From Methyloceanibacter sp. (GTDB lineage Bacteria; Pseudomonadota; Alphaproteobacteria; Rhizobiales; Methyloligellaceae), in assembly GCA_016649675.1 (NCBI GenBank), contig JAENXG010000032.1, forward strand, positions 1 to 15,065: a stretch of DNA of 15,065 bases, written 5' to 3'. Shown here in pieces: positions 1 to 6,955 of this stretch. The position numbers and the translations under genes were made by a program. The notes under the pieces were generated by a model that made no database searches, was not told the origin of the DNA, and was given only the letters and a program-made list of their open reading frames with translations. How positions within the stretch are numbered: the first letter of the stretch is position 1; each line of letters begins with the position of its first letter.

Positions 1-60
1 AACTCTCCTTAATTGCCCCATAATGAGCGGCGAATAAGTCGCGGCTTTATCTGCACGACC

Positions 61-70
61 AAGGGAGGGA
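61..70 (+). promoter_or_regulatory. Strong ribosome binding site of the desaturase gene
   Basis: AAGGGAGGGA ends two bases before the ATG at 73 and its GGGAGG core is well placed. No comparable purine tract precedes the earlier in-frame ATG at 13. This decides the start codon. Confidence 0.7.
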
Positions 71-72
71 CA

Positions 73-1107
73 ATGCCGGCCTTCGGCCAGATCACCAGGA
101 TCATCGCGTTCCTCCGGTCGGAGAACCCGTTGGAAGACGTCTCGACAAACCCAATCGTCAAACACCCACACAACACCAGCAGGACCATCCCAGAGCGACT
201 GCCCCCTGCGAAGATCAAAGAATTATCTGTGCTGGAGCCTACTCGAGCGCTCGCCGCCACCGCAGGAGAGTGGGTCTCGATCGCTGCGGCGATCGCGTTT
301 TGTTCCTACGTTTGGCACCCGGCCTTGTATCTGATCACGGTCATGTTTATCGGATCACGCCAGCACGCGCTGATGATCCTGGGACACGACGCCTCGCATT
401 ATCGCTACCTGCCAACGCGCTGGCAGAATGATCTCTTTGCGAACCTTTTCTTGATGTGGCCGATGTTCGCGTCAGTAGAGGGCTTCCGCAAGTTTCACGG
501 AACGCATCACCAATACACAAACCTCCCGGCCGATGGAAATCGCCACATCTGGTACACCCACGATGCCGCGGGAGAGCTGGAACCTGGTTGGAAGTTTCCA
601 AAGACGAGGGCAGGCTTGGCGCTGGTGCTCTTGCGCCGTGCCTTTTTCTTTACGGGGATTTTTTGGATTTTCCGAGGTTTGGTGGGCTCGTTTCTTATCC
701 CGTCGCCGCACTGGATGCTCGCCGCCAAACTCGCTTTCTACGCGTCTGTTGCCGGGGGTTTGACCTTCTTTGGCGCCTGGTACGCTTTCTTGCTATATTG
801 GCTGGTCCCTTATTGTACCTGGCACATCGCGGTTCAGTATGTGCGCCTGATCTGCGAGCACAGCGCTGTCGAAAGCGACGAAGAAGAGTATGCGATCACC
901 CGCACCACCGTTCCCACCTGGCTCGAGTCGATCTTCGTTTTGCCTCGGAATATCGGCTACCACCTTGAGCATCACTGGTACCCGAGTGTTCCCTTCTACC
1001 GATTACCCGAGCTGCACCAACAGTTGATGGCGCGTGAGGGGTTTCGGACCCACGCCGTCGTCAGGCGCTCTCTCTTCACCTCGCTTGGTGAGTGCATCAA
1101 ACCCTGA
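73..1107 (+). CDS. Membrane fatty acid desaturase-like di-iron protein
   Basis: Integral-membrane oxygenase of the fatty acid desaturase superfamily, which uses a histidine-bound di-iron centre and O2 to desaturate or hydroxylate acyl chains or similar lipids. The 344-residue product has the three diagnostic histidine boxes: HDASH at 105-109, HGTHH at 142-146 and HLEHH at 297-301. Hydrophobic stretches lie near residues 68-95, 122-135, 183-208 and 218-250, giving the usual membrane-hairpin layout with all boxes on one face. An in-frame ATG at 13 would add 20 residues, but the ATG at 73 is preceded by a strong Shine-Dalgarno sequence (AAGGGAGGGA, 61-70), so I start there. The first 50 residues are polar and match no part of the fold I know. 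The substrate cannot be read from sequence; a carotenoid ketolase/hydroxylase relative is the main alternative. No lipid or carotenoid genes lie nearby, so it looks like a stand-alone accessory gene. Confidence 0.88.
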   Translation: MPAFGQITRIIAFLRSENPLEDVSTNPIVKHPHNTSRTIPERLPPAKIKELSVLEPTRALAATAGEWVSIAAAIAFCSYVWHPALYLITVMFIGSRQHALMILGHDASHYRYLPTRWQNDLFANLFLMWPMFASVEGFRKFHGTHHQYTNLPADGNRHIWYTHDAAGELEPGWKFPKTRAGLALVLLRRAFFFTGIFWIFRGLVGSFLIPSPHWMLAAKLAFYASVAGGLTFFGAWYAFLLYWLVPYCTWHIAVQYVRLICEHSAVESDEEEYAITRTTVPTWLESIFVLPRNIGYHLEHHWYPSVPFYRLPELHQQLMAREGFRTHAVVRRSLFTSLGECIKP

Positions 1108-1413
1108 CGGATGCGGGGGACGTTGAGGTTGTCTGTAGGCAAAATCACTACAGCCAAGTCGTCTCGTCTGGCTTCGGAGGAGATGCGGCCTGCGAGGCGA
1201 GCTCACCGGACCACGCGTGGGCTCCAATCCCCGAATCCTATCCCCGGGCTGAGTCCCGATCCGTCCGCTTTTGATCCAAAGCGGACATCCGTTTTTTCAG
1301 CGCTTTGGGGCACCGCCCGGGCTGGTGCATGTGCGTACTGCCCGTGACGCTCTATTCGTTGAAAACTATTTCGGCTGGCTGAAAGAATAGGGCCACTCGC
1401 TGATAGGCGGTCG
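1108..1413. other. Intergenic stretch between convergent genes
   Basis: About 300 bases separate the stop codons of the desaturase (+) and the secreted protein (-). Short open frames occur but none has a ribosome binding site, plausible composition or recognisable product. The only structured element I see is the perfect inverted repeat at 1263-1286 followed by a T run. Confidence 0.5.
1263..1297 (+). repeat. Perfect inverted repeat with trailing T-run; possible terminator or dispersed repeat
   Basis: GTCCGCTTT (1263-1271) and AAAGCGGAC (1278-1286) form a perfect 9-bp stem with a 6-nt loop. ATCCG and six T residues (1292-1297) follow. The T run starts five bases after the stem, which is far for a textbook intrinsic terminator. 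The site is also 155 bases past the desaturase stop. GTCCGCTTT/AAAGCGGAC-type palindromes with an 'AAAGCGGACAT' core are, to my recollection, common as dispersed intergenic repeats in Bradyrhizobium-like genomes, so a repeat relic is an equally good reading. Confidence 0.45.
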
Positions 1414-1935
1414 CTAACGGCGCAAGCTCAAGCTTGTGGCTAAACGATAGATGCCGGACTTTGCGTTGAGCTGCACGACGTTGATCGTGTGACCCGCATC
1501 GGAGACCTTGATGCTCATACGACCGGAGAACTTGTCCCCCGTGATTATGGCATGAATGGTGTTGTCCTTCGCCGTGCCGGTTACGCTGCCACTCGCATCA
1601 TAGGTGCTCTCGCTCCAAGAGCCTTTGATCTTGCCTTCCTTATAGGTGAGCTTAAGCGCGGTGTTGACCTCGTAGTCGTTGCCGGTGCAACGCAGGTTCT
1701 GAGCAATATTGCTGCCCGCCACCCGGTACTTTACCGCGCAGCTCACTTTCTTGGGTTGGCCGTCTGCCGGCATGACTGTGCCGCCACCCTTCCAATCGCC
1801 CTTCAACTGGTCGAACGGATCGCCCGCCGCCTTTGGCGAGGCGGCCTCGCCGGGCGAGGCCAAGGCCGCGGCGAGGATGAGCCCTACGAGGGGCATGGCC
1901 TTACGAGTGGACCACGAAAACAAACTATATCCCAT
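1414..1935 (-). CDS. Secreted conserved hypothetical protein
   Basis: The 173-residue product has a clear signal peptide: a basic stretch (R11, K12), a hydrophobic core (about 14-26) and a small-residue cleavage zone SPGEA-A near 28-32. The mature part is about 140 residues, rich in predicted beta strands. It begins with an FDQLKGDWKGGG-type segment (41-52) recalling small beta-barrel (lipocalin-like) periplasmic proteins in which a 'GxWxGxG' stretch opens the barrel. C66 and C83 could form a disulfide. The ATG at 1935 is chosen because AGAGGAA lies six bases upstream and the signal peptide starts properly. In-frame starts further upstream would put a basic 66-residue extension before it. The specific function is unknown and no enzyme motif is visible. 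It is transcribed away from the orphan gene at 2165-2926 and toward the desaturase. Confidence 0.75.
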   Translation of the reverse strand: MGYSLFSWSTRKAMPLVGLILAAALASPGEAASPKAAGDPFDQLKGDWKGGGTVMPADGQPKKVSCAVKYRVAGSNIAQNLRCTGNDYEVNTALKLTYKEGKIKGSWSESTYDASGSVTGTAKDNTIHAIITGDKFSGRMSIKVSDAGHTINVVQLNAKSGIYRLATSLSLRR

Positions 1936-2164
1936 GGGTATTCCTCTGGTTCGAACATCGAAAATCCGCCTGCGCAACAGGCTTACCATGATGCCTGTCG
2001 TTTGCCGCGCCGCCGACAATACCAGCGTTGGCGTACGCTCCAAGAATGTCGGCCCGGCGCGCCTTCTTGCAAAGGAAGATTGAACGATGCGTGGGAAACA
2101 CGCAGCCAGTTCGCTTCTTTGTCCGCGCGCCAATTATGGGCCGACAGATAGACCTTGGGGCGAA

Positions 2165-2926
2165 CTATCCACGGTTTTCAAACCGTGAGAGCATTGATGC
2201 GGTGAGATAGAAAATCGAGGTTTTACGTTGTCCCGCCTGCACATATCGAAAAACAAGAATCGCAGCACCCAATTGTTTTGAACGGTCTTCTTTTCTGGTT
2301 TCAGACCCAAGGTTGAATCGCGCCCCCGCGGGAATAGCGCTTCTATCTTCGAACTTGTGTCCTTCGACGTTGAGGACGAGTTCCAATTCGTCTTGGCTTG
2401 AATCCGGTTTGAGAACTGCGTGGACCTCCTCCAAGGCTTGTTCAGAGACGTTCGTTCCGCTGATCAAAAATCCCACAGCGCTCCTCGACGAGACTTCGAC
2501 GTGCGGATCACCAAGACGCCAAATTACCGGATATTGTGACGTTGCCTGGGATTCTGCTTTCGTGCCGAGCCAGCTCGTCGTTGACGCTTGCATTGCTTCA
2601 CGTCCCGGGGAGAGCGATTCCGCGCTTGCTGTTGTCCTACACCCCGGCCGCTGTTTTACGTCGCAGGGTGACGAGGTCGAGGCTTGTTCGATGGCCTTCG
2701 TAAGGTCGTCTAGAACTTGTCGGTGCAGCACAAGCGGAAGCCGGCTTGCGATCCAAGCAAACCTCGTTCGGACTTGGCTAGGATCCTGAATGGTCGAGAG
2801 AAAGAGGCAGCCAATAAGCGCGGCCACCGACATCGTCGCTGAACAGAACGCAACCCAGGCGCTGCGTCGGCTGTAGGACGCAATAAGAAGAGCCAAAAGA
2901 GAGACGCCGACAGCGAAGAGACCCAA
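2165..2926 (-). CDS. Hypothetical membrane-anchored protein
   Basis: I do not recognise the family. The 253-residue product opens with two hydrophobic segments (about 3-17 and 25-44) split by a short basic loop (R19, R20), so it should be inner-membrane anchored. A mixed helical segment follows (about 55-85). A Ser/Thr-rich polar linker (about 84-125) leads to a C-terminal domain (about 130-253) with alternating beta-like stretches and no catalytic motif. The only available start is TTG at 2926, with a G-rich tract (GGGGG) just upstream and an in-frame stop 15 bases further. This start is therefore fairly certain if the gene is real. Codon use is visibly less G/C-biased than in mrp, moaA or phoR, which suggests acquisition or relaxed selection. 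It could be a host-range or stress-related accessory protein, but nothing in the sequence says so. Confidence 0.55.
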   Translation of the reverse strand: MGLFAVGVSLLALLIASYSRRSAWVAFCSATMSVAALIGCLFLSTIQDPSQVRTRFAWIASRLPLVLHRQVLDDLTKAIEQASTSSPCDVKQRPGCRTTASAESLSPGREAMQASTTSWLGTKAESQATSQYPVIWRLGDPHVEVSSRSAVGFLISGTNVSEQALEEVHAVLKPDSSQDELELVLNVEGHKFEDRSAIPAGARFNLGSETRKEDRSKQLGAAILVFRYVQAGQRKTSIFYLTASMLSRFENRG

Positions 2927-3580
2927 CGTGCCCCCACGTCGTTAATTGCAGCATTTCGATTGCCGCACAAAACCGTGGCGCTAGCACGGCGAATTAATAC
3001 GCAACGAGTGAAAATTTGCTTACTTACTTCGAATTTGCACGTCTGCTTGTGGCACATCTCGGAAGTGCCACCCGCTCAAAAGGGAGGCGCCGCAGGTCGA
3101 CGAGTTAATCAAGAAAGCTCAGGCGGCCCACCTCGTCCGTTGAGGGGCGCATTCATGAGGCGTCTTGGAGAGCGGGGCGAGGTGCGGCGCCTGCGGGCCG
3201 GCCTGCAAAGCCGGCACTCGGGCGGCGTCGGGGCTCCGCCCGTGCCCATTATGAGGCCCTGCCAGGAGCCGGCTGACGACCGCAAGGCCTACACCAAACG
3301 CTTCCCGTCACCTCTCGTGAAGAGGCAGAACAAGAGGGACGACGGGTCAGCGGGGCACTTACGGCGAAAGCGCGGCCCGGCGCCGCATAATCGTCCGCCA
3401 TCCCCTCATCGCGGGGGAAAAGAACTGGACCAAAGTCCGGGCGTCGCGCGTCGCGGTGACGCAGTTTCGCGTCTGTATTTCTCCAAGATTGTGCGATACC
3501 GGGGGTGGACTGGAGCCTCCAGCGGAAGACCAATGTCATGGCACTGTTCCCCGATTTGGCGATCATCTAGGACCGTCCCG
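2927..3580. other. Gene-poor stretch upstream of the sulfatase, with hairpins and possible coding debris
   Basis: About 650 bases with no gene I can support. The sulfatase frame stays open through all of it, but the translation is Arg/Pro-rich, low-complexity and lacks any domain. The true sulfatase start, with a signal peptide, lies at 3581. Two adjacent GC hairpins sit at 3197-3242. A short frame at 3072-3143 reads like the tail of a helical protein. I compared the stretch by eye with RNase P RNA, tmRNA and cobalamin riboswitch consensus elements and found no convincing match. Confidence 0.5.
3197..3242. repeat. Two adjacent GC-rich hairpins
   Basis: GCCGGC (3197-3202) and GCCGGC (3210-3215) form a 6-bp stem with loop CTGCAAA. 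CGGGCGG (3219-3225) and CCGCCCG (3236-3242) form a 7-bp stem with a 10-nt loop. Both stems are exact. They lie in the unexplained region upstream of the sulfatase. No T run follows on either strand, so a simple terminator is unlikely. Confidence 0.4.
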
Positions 3581-5032
3581 ATGCGTCTCTTCGCTGCATC
3601 CTTGCTGCTGCTCGCCTCCACCACGGCGCCGATGGCCGCGCCCAATATCGTCGTCATCATGACCGACGATCAGGAGGACACCGGCTCCATGGCCTATATG
3701 CCGAAGCTGCATGCGCTCGTTGCCGAGCAGGGCCTCACCTTCACCAACAGCTTCGTCGACGTTTCGCTCTGCGCGCCGAGCCGGGCGTCCTTCTTCACCG
3801 GGCAGGCCGCGCACAATCACGGCATCAAAGCCAATAACCCGGCGGACGATGGTGGTTGGGAAGCCTTCAAGGCCAAGGAGGACAATGCTCTGCCGGTCTG
3901 GCTCAAGCGAGCAGGCTACAAGACGGCGCTGATCGGCAAATATATGAACCGCTATGGGCAGCAGAGCAGTTTTGGCGCCTGGCTCGCTTGGGCCGGTAAC
4001 ATTCTCAACATCGAATTCAAAGGCCCCACGATCGGCAATCCGCGGGACTGGGTGCCGCCCGGCTGGGACCTCTGGTACGCGTTCACCGGATCGCGCGTCC
4101 GCTATTTCGACTATCAGGTCAACGAGAATGGCACGATCCTCGAATTCGGCCATCGCCCGGGCGACTATTCGACCGACGTCCTAAAGGATCGCGCAGTTCA
4201 CTTCATCCTCGATCAGTCGGCAAAGCCCGATCCGTTCTTCATGCTGATCGCGACTAAGGCGGTCCACGATCAAGGCAAGCGCGCCCTTCCGGCTCCGCAA
4301 TATGCGAAGGCCTTCGAAGAATTGAGGCTACCCATGGGGCCCTCCTTCAACGAGAAGGACATCAGCCACAAGTCTCTGAAGGCGCGCCCCATCCATGGGG
4401 TGACCAAGGCCGAGCTCACCAAGCATTACCGTGCCGAGCTGCAGTCGCTGCAATCGGTCGACGACCTCGTCGAGGCCGTGGTCGATGCCCTGAAACGCGC
4501 CGGGAAGCTCGACGACACGGTCATCATCTACACCTCCGACAACGGCTTTATGTTTGGCGAGCACCGGCTGATCGGCAAGTCGGCGGCTTACGAGGAATCT
4601 ATCAAGGTGCCGCTCGTCATGAGCGGCCCGGGCATTGCGAAGAACGAGACGCGTAGCCAGCTCGTGAACAATCTCGATGTGGCTGCCACCATCGTGGATC
4701 TTGCCAGCGCTTCGCCCGGCACGGCTCCCGATGGGCGATCTCTGGCGCCGCTCTTCGCCGATGCCCACGCCCCTTGGCGAAGCGCCATTCTGCTGGAGAG
4801 TCCGATCAATCGCTTTCAGTTTCCAGCCAAACGCTTTACCGGGACACGCACCGCCACGCGGAAATACGTGAAATACGACAGCGGCTTCGAGGAGCTGTTC
4901 GATCTTGAAGCCGACCCCAACGAGCTCAATAACGTGGCGGCCGATCCCGCCTACGCCAACGATCTTGCTCCGCTGCGGGAGCTCAACGACAGGCTCAAAG
5001 CTTGCTCTGGCGCGAGTTGCTTTGTGCCTTGA
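3581..5032 (+). CDS. Secreted type I sulfatase (Cys-type)
   Basis: Hydrolyses sulfate esters, probably in the periplasm. The 483-residue product starts with a signal peptide (1-20, ending APMAA). The PNIVVIMTDDQ segment follows, with the calcium ligands D29 and D30. The CAPSR signature is at 64-68, where C64 would be converted to formylglycine by a sulfatase-modifying enzyme encoded elsewhere. Further active-site motifs are GK (119-120), H229 in KAVHD, and SDNG at 319-322 with H328 and K333. The C-terminal EELFDLEADPNELNN segment (437-451) is the typical sulfatase subdomain. Overall it resembles the N-acetylglucosamine-6-sulfatase/heparan-type branch, but the substrate cannot be fixed. I start at ATG 3581 (AGGA at 3569-3572) because the signal peptide begins there; the frame is open 620 bases further upstream, but that translation is not protein-like. 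Its stop lies 73 bases before mrp on the same strand, so co-transcription is possible. Confidence 0.9.
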   Translation: MRLFAASLLLLASTTAPMAAPNIVVIMTDDQEDTGSMAYMPKLHALVAEQGLTFTNSFVDVSLCAPSRASFFTGQAAHNHGIKANNPADDGGWEAFKAKEDNALPVWLKRAGYKTALIGKYMNRYGQQSSFGAWLAWAGNILNIEFKGPTIGNPRDWVPPGWDLWYAFTGSRVRYFDYQVNENGTILEFGHRPGDYSTDVLKDRAVHFILDQSAKPDPFFMLIATKAVHDQGKRALPAPQYAKAFEELRLPMGPSFNEKDISHKSLKARPIHGVTKAELTKHYRAELQSLQSVDDLVEAVVDALKRAGKLDDTVIIYTSDNGFMFGEHRLIGKSAAYEESIKVPLVMSGPGIAKNETRSQLVNNLDVAATIVDLASASPGTAPDGRSLAPLFADAHAPWRSAILLESPINRFQFPAKRFTGTRTATRKYVKYDSGFEELFDLEADPNELNNVAADPAYANDLAPLRELNDRLKACSGASCFVP

Positions 5033-5105
5033 GCCCCGTTTTTTCGCACGCCGGCACCGGAATTAGACAGTTGGTGTTGGGGCGGAGCAGGCCTACATAT
5101 CCGCA

Positions 5106-6272
5106 ATGGCCGAACTCCTCACCAAAGACCGCGTGATCGAAGCGCTGAAACGCGTCAAAGGCCCCGACCTCAGAGACGACATCGTCTCGCTCGGCCTCGT
5201 CTCCGAGATCGTGATCCATAAGGGCAAGGTCTATTTCGCGATCTCTGTGGACCCGGCCCGAGCGGGCGAGCTTGAGGCCTTGCGCCAGGCAGCGGAAAAG
5301 GCCGTTGCGGGCGTGCCGGGGGTCGAGGCCGTCGCCGCGACGCTGACCGCAGACCGTGCGCCTGGCGGGCAGCGTGCCGGCGGCAACGGTAAAGCTGCCG
5401 CGCCCGCGCCCGACTCTCCTTTGACGCGGCCCGGTGCCGCGCGCGATGCACGGCATCGCCCCGGCGGCGTGCCGGGCGTGGCCCACATCATCGCCGTTGC
5501 CTCGGGCAAGGGCGGCGTCGGCAAGTCGACGACGGCGGTCAATTTTGCGCTTGCGCTACAGGAGCGTGGCTTGAGCGTCGGGGTGCTCGACGCCGATATC
5601 TACGGGCCCTCGATGCCGCGGCTCCTGGGGCTCAAAGGCCAGCCGCAGCAGGTTGCCGGCAACAAGCTCGAGCCCATGCGCGCCTATGGCTTGAAGGTGA
5701 TGTCCATGGGCTTCCTCGTCGATGAGGAGACGCCGATGATCTGGCGCGGGCCCATGGTGATGTCGGCGCTCTCGCAGATGCTGAAGGACGTGGCCTGGGG
5801 CGAGCTCGACGTCCTCGTGGTCGATATGCCGCCCGGCACCGGCGACGCCCAGCTCACCATGGCGCAGCAGGTCCCGCTCGCCGGCGCCGTCATCGTCTCC
5901 ACACCCCAGGACCTCGCCCTGATCGATGCGCGCAAAGGGCTGAACATGTTCCGCAAGGTGAACGTGCCGGTGCTTGGCATCGTCGAGAATATGAGCACCT
6001 TCATCTGCCCCCATTGCGGGGAACGCTCCGACATTTTCGGCCATGGCGGCGCGAAGAGCGAAGCGGAAAGACTCGGTGTGCCCTTCCTCGGCGAGGTGCC
6101 GCTCACGATCGCGATCCGTGAGACCTCAGACGAAGGTCGCCCGGTCGTCGCCACCGATCCGACCTCGAAGGTGGCGGAGGCGTATCGCGAGATCGCGGCC
6201 AGAGCCTGGGCCGAGCTTGAGCGCCTCAAGGGCGAGGCGCGGCCGGCGCCCCAAATCGTGATGGAAACCTAA
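5106..6272 (+). CDS. mrp: Mrp/ApbC-family iron-sulfur cluster carrier ATPase
   Basis: Cytosolic P-loop ATPase of the Mrp/NBP35 family that holds a bridging 4Fe-4S cluster as a dimer and passes it to apo-proteins. The 388 residues show an N-terminal MIP18/DUF59 domain (about 5-82) and a low-complexity Gly/Ala/Pro linker (about 85-122). The ATPase domain carries the deviant Walker A SGKGGVGKST (133-142, signature lysine K135). It also has DADIYGPSMPRLLG (162-175), the switch motif VVDMPPGTGD (238-247) and the cluster-binding pair CPHC (C301, C304). Length and order match full bacterial ApbC proteins. The ribosome binding site before ATG 5106 is weak. Possible clients in the window are MoaA (two 4Fe-4S clusters) and, by domain partnership, the DUF971 protein at 10575-10928. 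Family assignment is firm; the client list is inference. Confidence 0.96.
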   Translation: MAELLTKDRVIEALKRVKGPDLRDDIVSLGLVSEIVIHKGKVYFAISVDPARAGELEALRQAAEKAVAGVPGVEAVAATLTADRAPGGQRAGGNGKAAAPAPDSPLTRPGAARDARHRPGGVPGVAHIIAVASGKGGVGKSTTAVNFALALQERGLSVGVLDADIYGPSMPRLLGLKGQPQQVAGNKLEPMRAYGLKVMSMGFLVDEETPMIWRGPMVMSALSQMLKDVAWGELDVLVVDMPPGTGDAQLTMAQQVPLAGAVIVSTPQDLALIDARKGLNMFRKVNVPVLGIVENMSTFICPHCGERSDIFGHGGAKSEAERLGVPFLGEVPLTIAIRETSDEGRPVVATDPTSKVAEAYREIAARAWAELERLKGEARPAPQIVMET

Positions 6273-6355
6273 AAGTTGTACAAAGGCGGCCGACTCAGCT
6301 AACTCGGGCTCGGCGTAAGCGGAGTGCGTAGACACCCTCTTCGCTACAAGCCGCC

Positions 6356-6946
6356 GTGATCAGGCCCGACCAATTCAATCTCCCGATTTTCGCGATTGGC
6401 GCCGGCGTCATCCACGCCATCGGCCTTGCCGTGCTCCTGCCATTGCTGATCACGTTGCCGGGGCCTGGCGGCGACATCGATTCGCAAGCCGTTTCCGTCG
6501 ATGTCGACCTTGTCCCCTCTACTCCGCCATCGCCTAGAGTAGACAGAGAGGTCGACCAGACCTCGGCGCTGCCCGCCTCGCCGCCCTCCGGTGCTTCGGC
6601 TCCGAAAGACGCGTCGGGGACCGGTTCGGACGGAGTCCCGGGCGCAGTCGCCAATGTCGGCCCCGAGACCTCGCCCTCTTCGATGCCGGCCCCGGGGCAA
6701 GCGTCTGTCTCGCCAGGAGAGGCCCCGGCAGCGAATGCGGCGCCGGCGACGAAGCCAAAGGCGAAGGCGACCAAGCTCATTCGGGCTCCGGCCAAGAAGC
6801 CGGTCCTCGCTCATGTCAAGCCGGCCAAGCCGCTCGTGCGGCGTCCGGTCAAGACCGCCTCCAAGGGTCTTGCCCCCTTCAAAGGATCGTGGAGCGCGCT
6901 TCTCGGCGGCCCGCCCCCTTCGCCGTCCATCAAGACGCAGAGATAG
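6356..6946 (+). CDS. TonB/TolA-like single-span envelope protein without the C-terminal domain
   Basis: The 196-residue product has one N-terminal membrane span (about 10-35, ending LLPLLITLPGPGG). Next is a VSVDVDLVPSTPP segment of the kind that follows the anchor in TonB and TolA. A long Pro/Ala/Ser-rich stretch (about 50-125) and a Lys/Pro/Ala-rich stretch (about 128-170) come after it. This is the layout of periplasm-spanning linker proteins. It ends at residue 196 with KGSWSALLGG and a Pro-rich tail, so the structured C-terminal domain that TonB or TolA uses to grip outer-membrane partners is absent. The start is GTG at 6356: it is the only start codon after the in-frame TAG at 6329, with no clear Shine-Dalgarno sequence. 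It is co-directional with mrp (83-base gap) and converges with the GGDEF-EAL gene (9-base gap). Function is unknown; a minimal envelope anchor or a diverged TonB-like protein are both possible. Confidence 0.65.
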   Translation: MIRPDQFNLPIFAIGAGVIHAIGLAVLLPLLITLPGPGGDIDSQAVSVDVDLVPSTPPSPRVDREVDQTSALPASPPSGASAPKDASGTGSDGVPGAVANVGPETSPSSMPAPGQASVSPGEAPAANAAPATKPKAKATKLIRAPAKKPVLAHVKPAKPLVRRPVKTASKGLAPFKGSWSALLGGPPPSPSIKTQR

Positions 6947-6955
6947 AGTGGGACC

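Noticed and set aside
3160..3480. RNase P RNA, tmRNA or cobalamin riboswitch
   Set aside because: A stretch resembling 'AAAGTCCGGGC' at 3431-3441 recalls RNase P RNA. The neighbouring conserved blocks (ACAGAA, GGTAAGAGC and similar) and the tmRNA tag or B12-box elements are not found on either strand.
2960..3580. N-terminal extension of the sulfatase by 207 residues in the same open frame
   Set aside because: The extension is Arg/Pro/Gly-rich with no domain or ribosome binding site, and would place the clear signal peptide in mid-protein. An open frame this long is expected in high-GC DNA.
5033..5105. Intrinsic terminator after the sulfatase
   Set aside because: A T6 run (5040-5045) is present but no stem precedes it.
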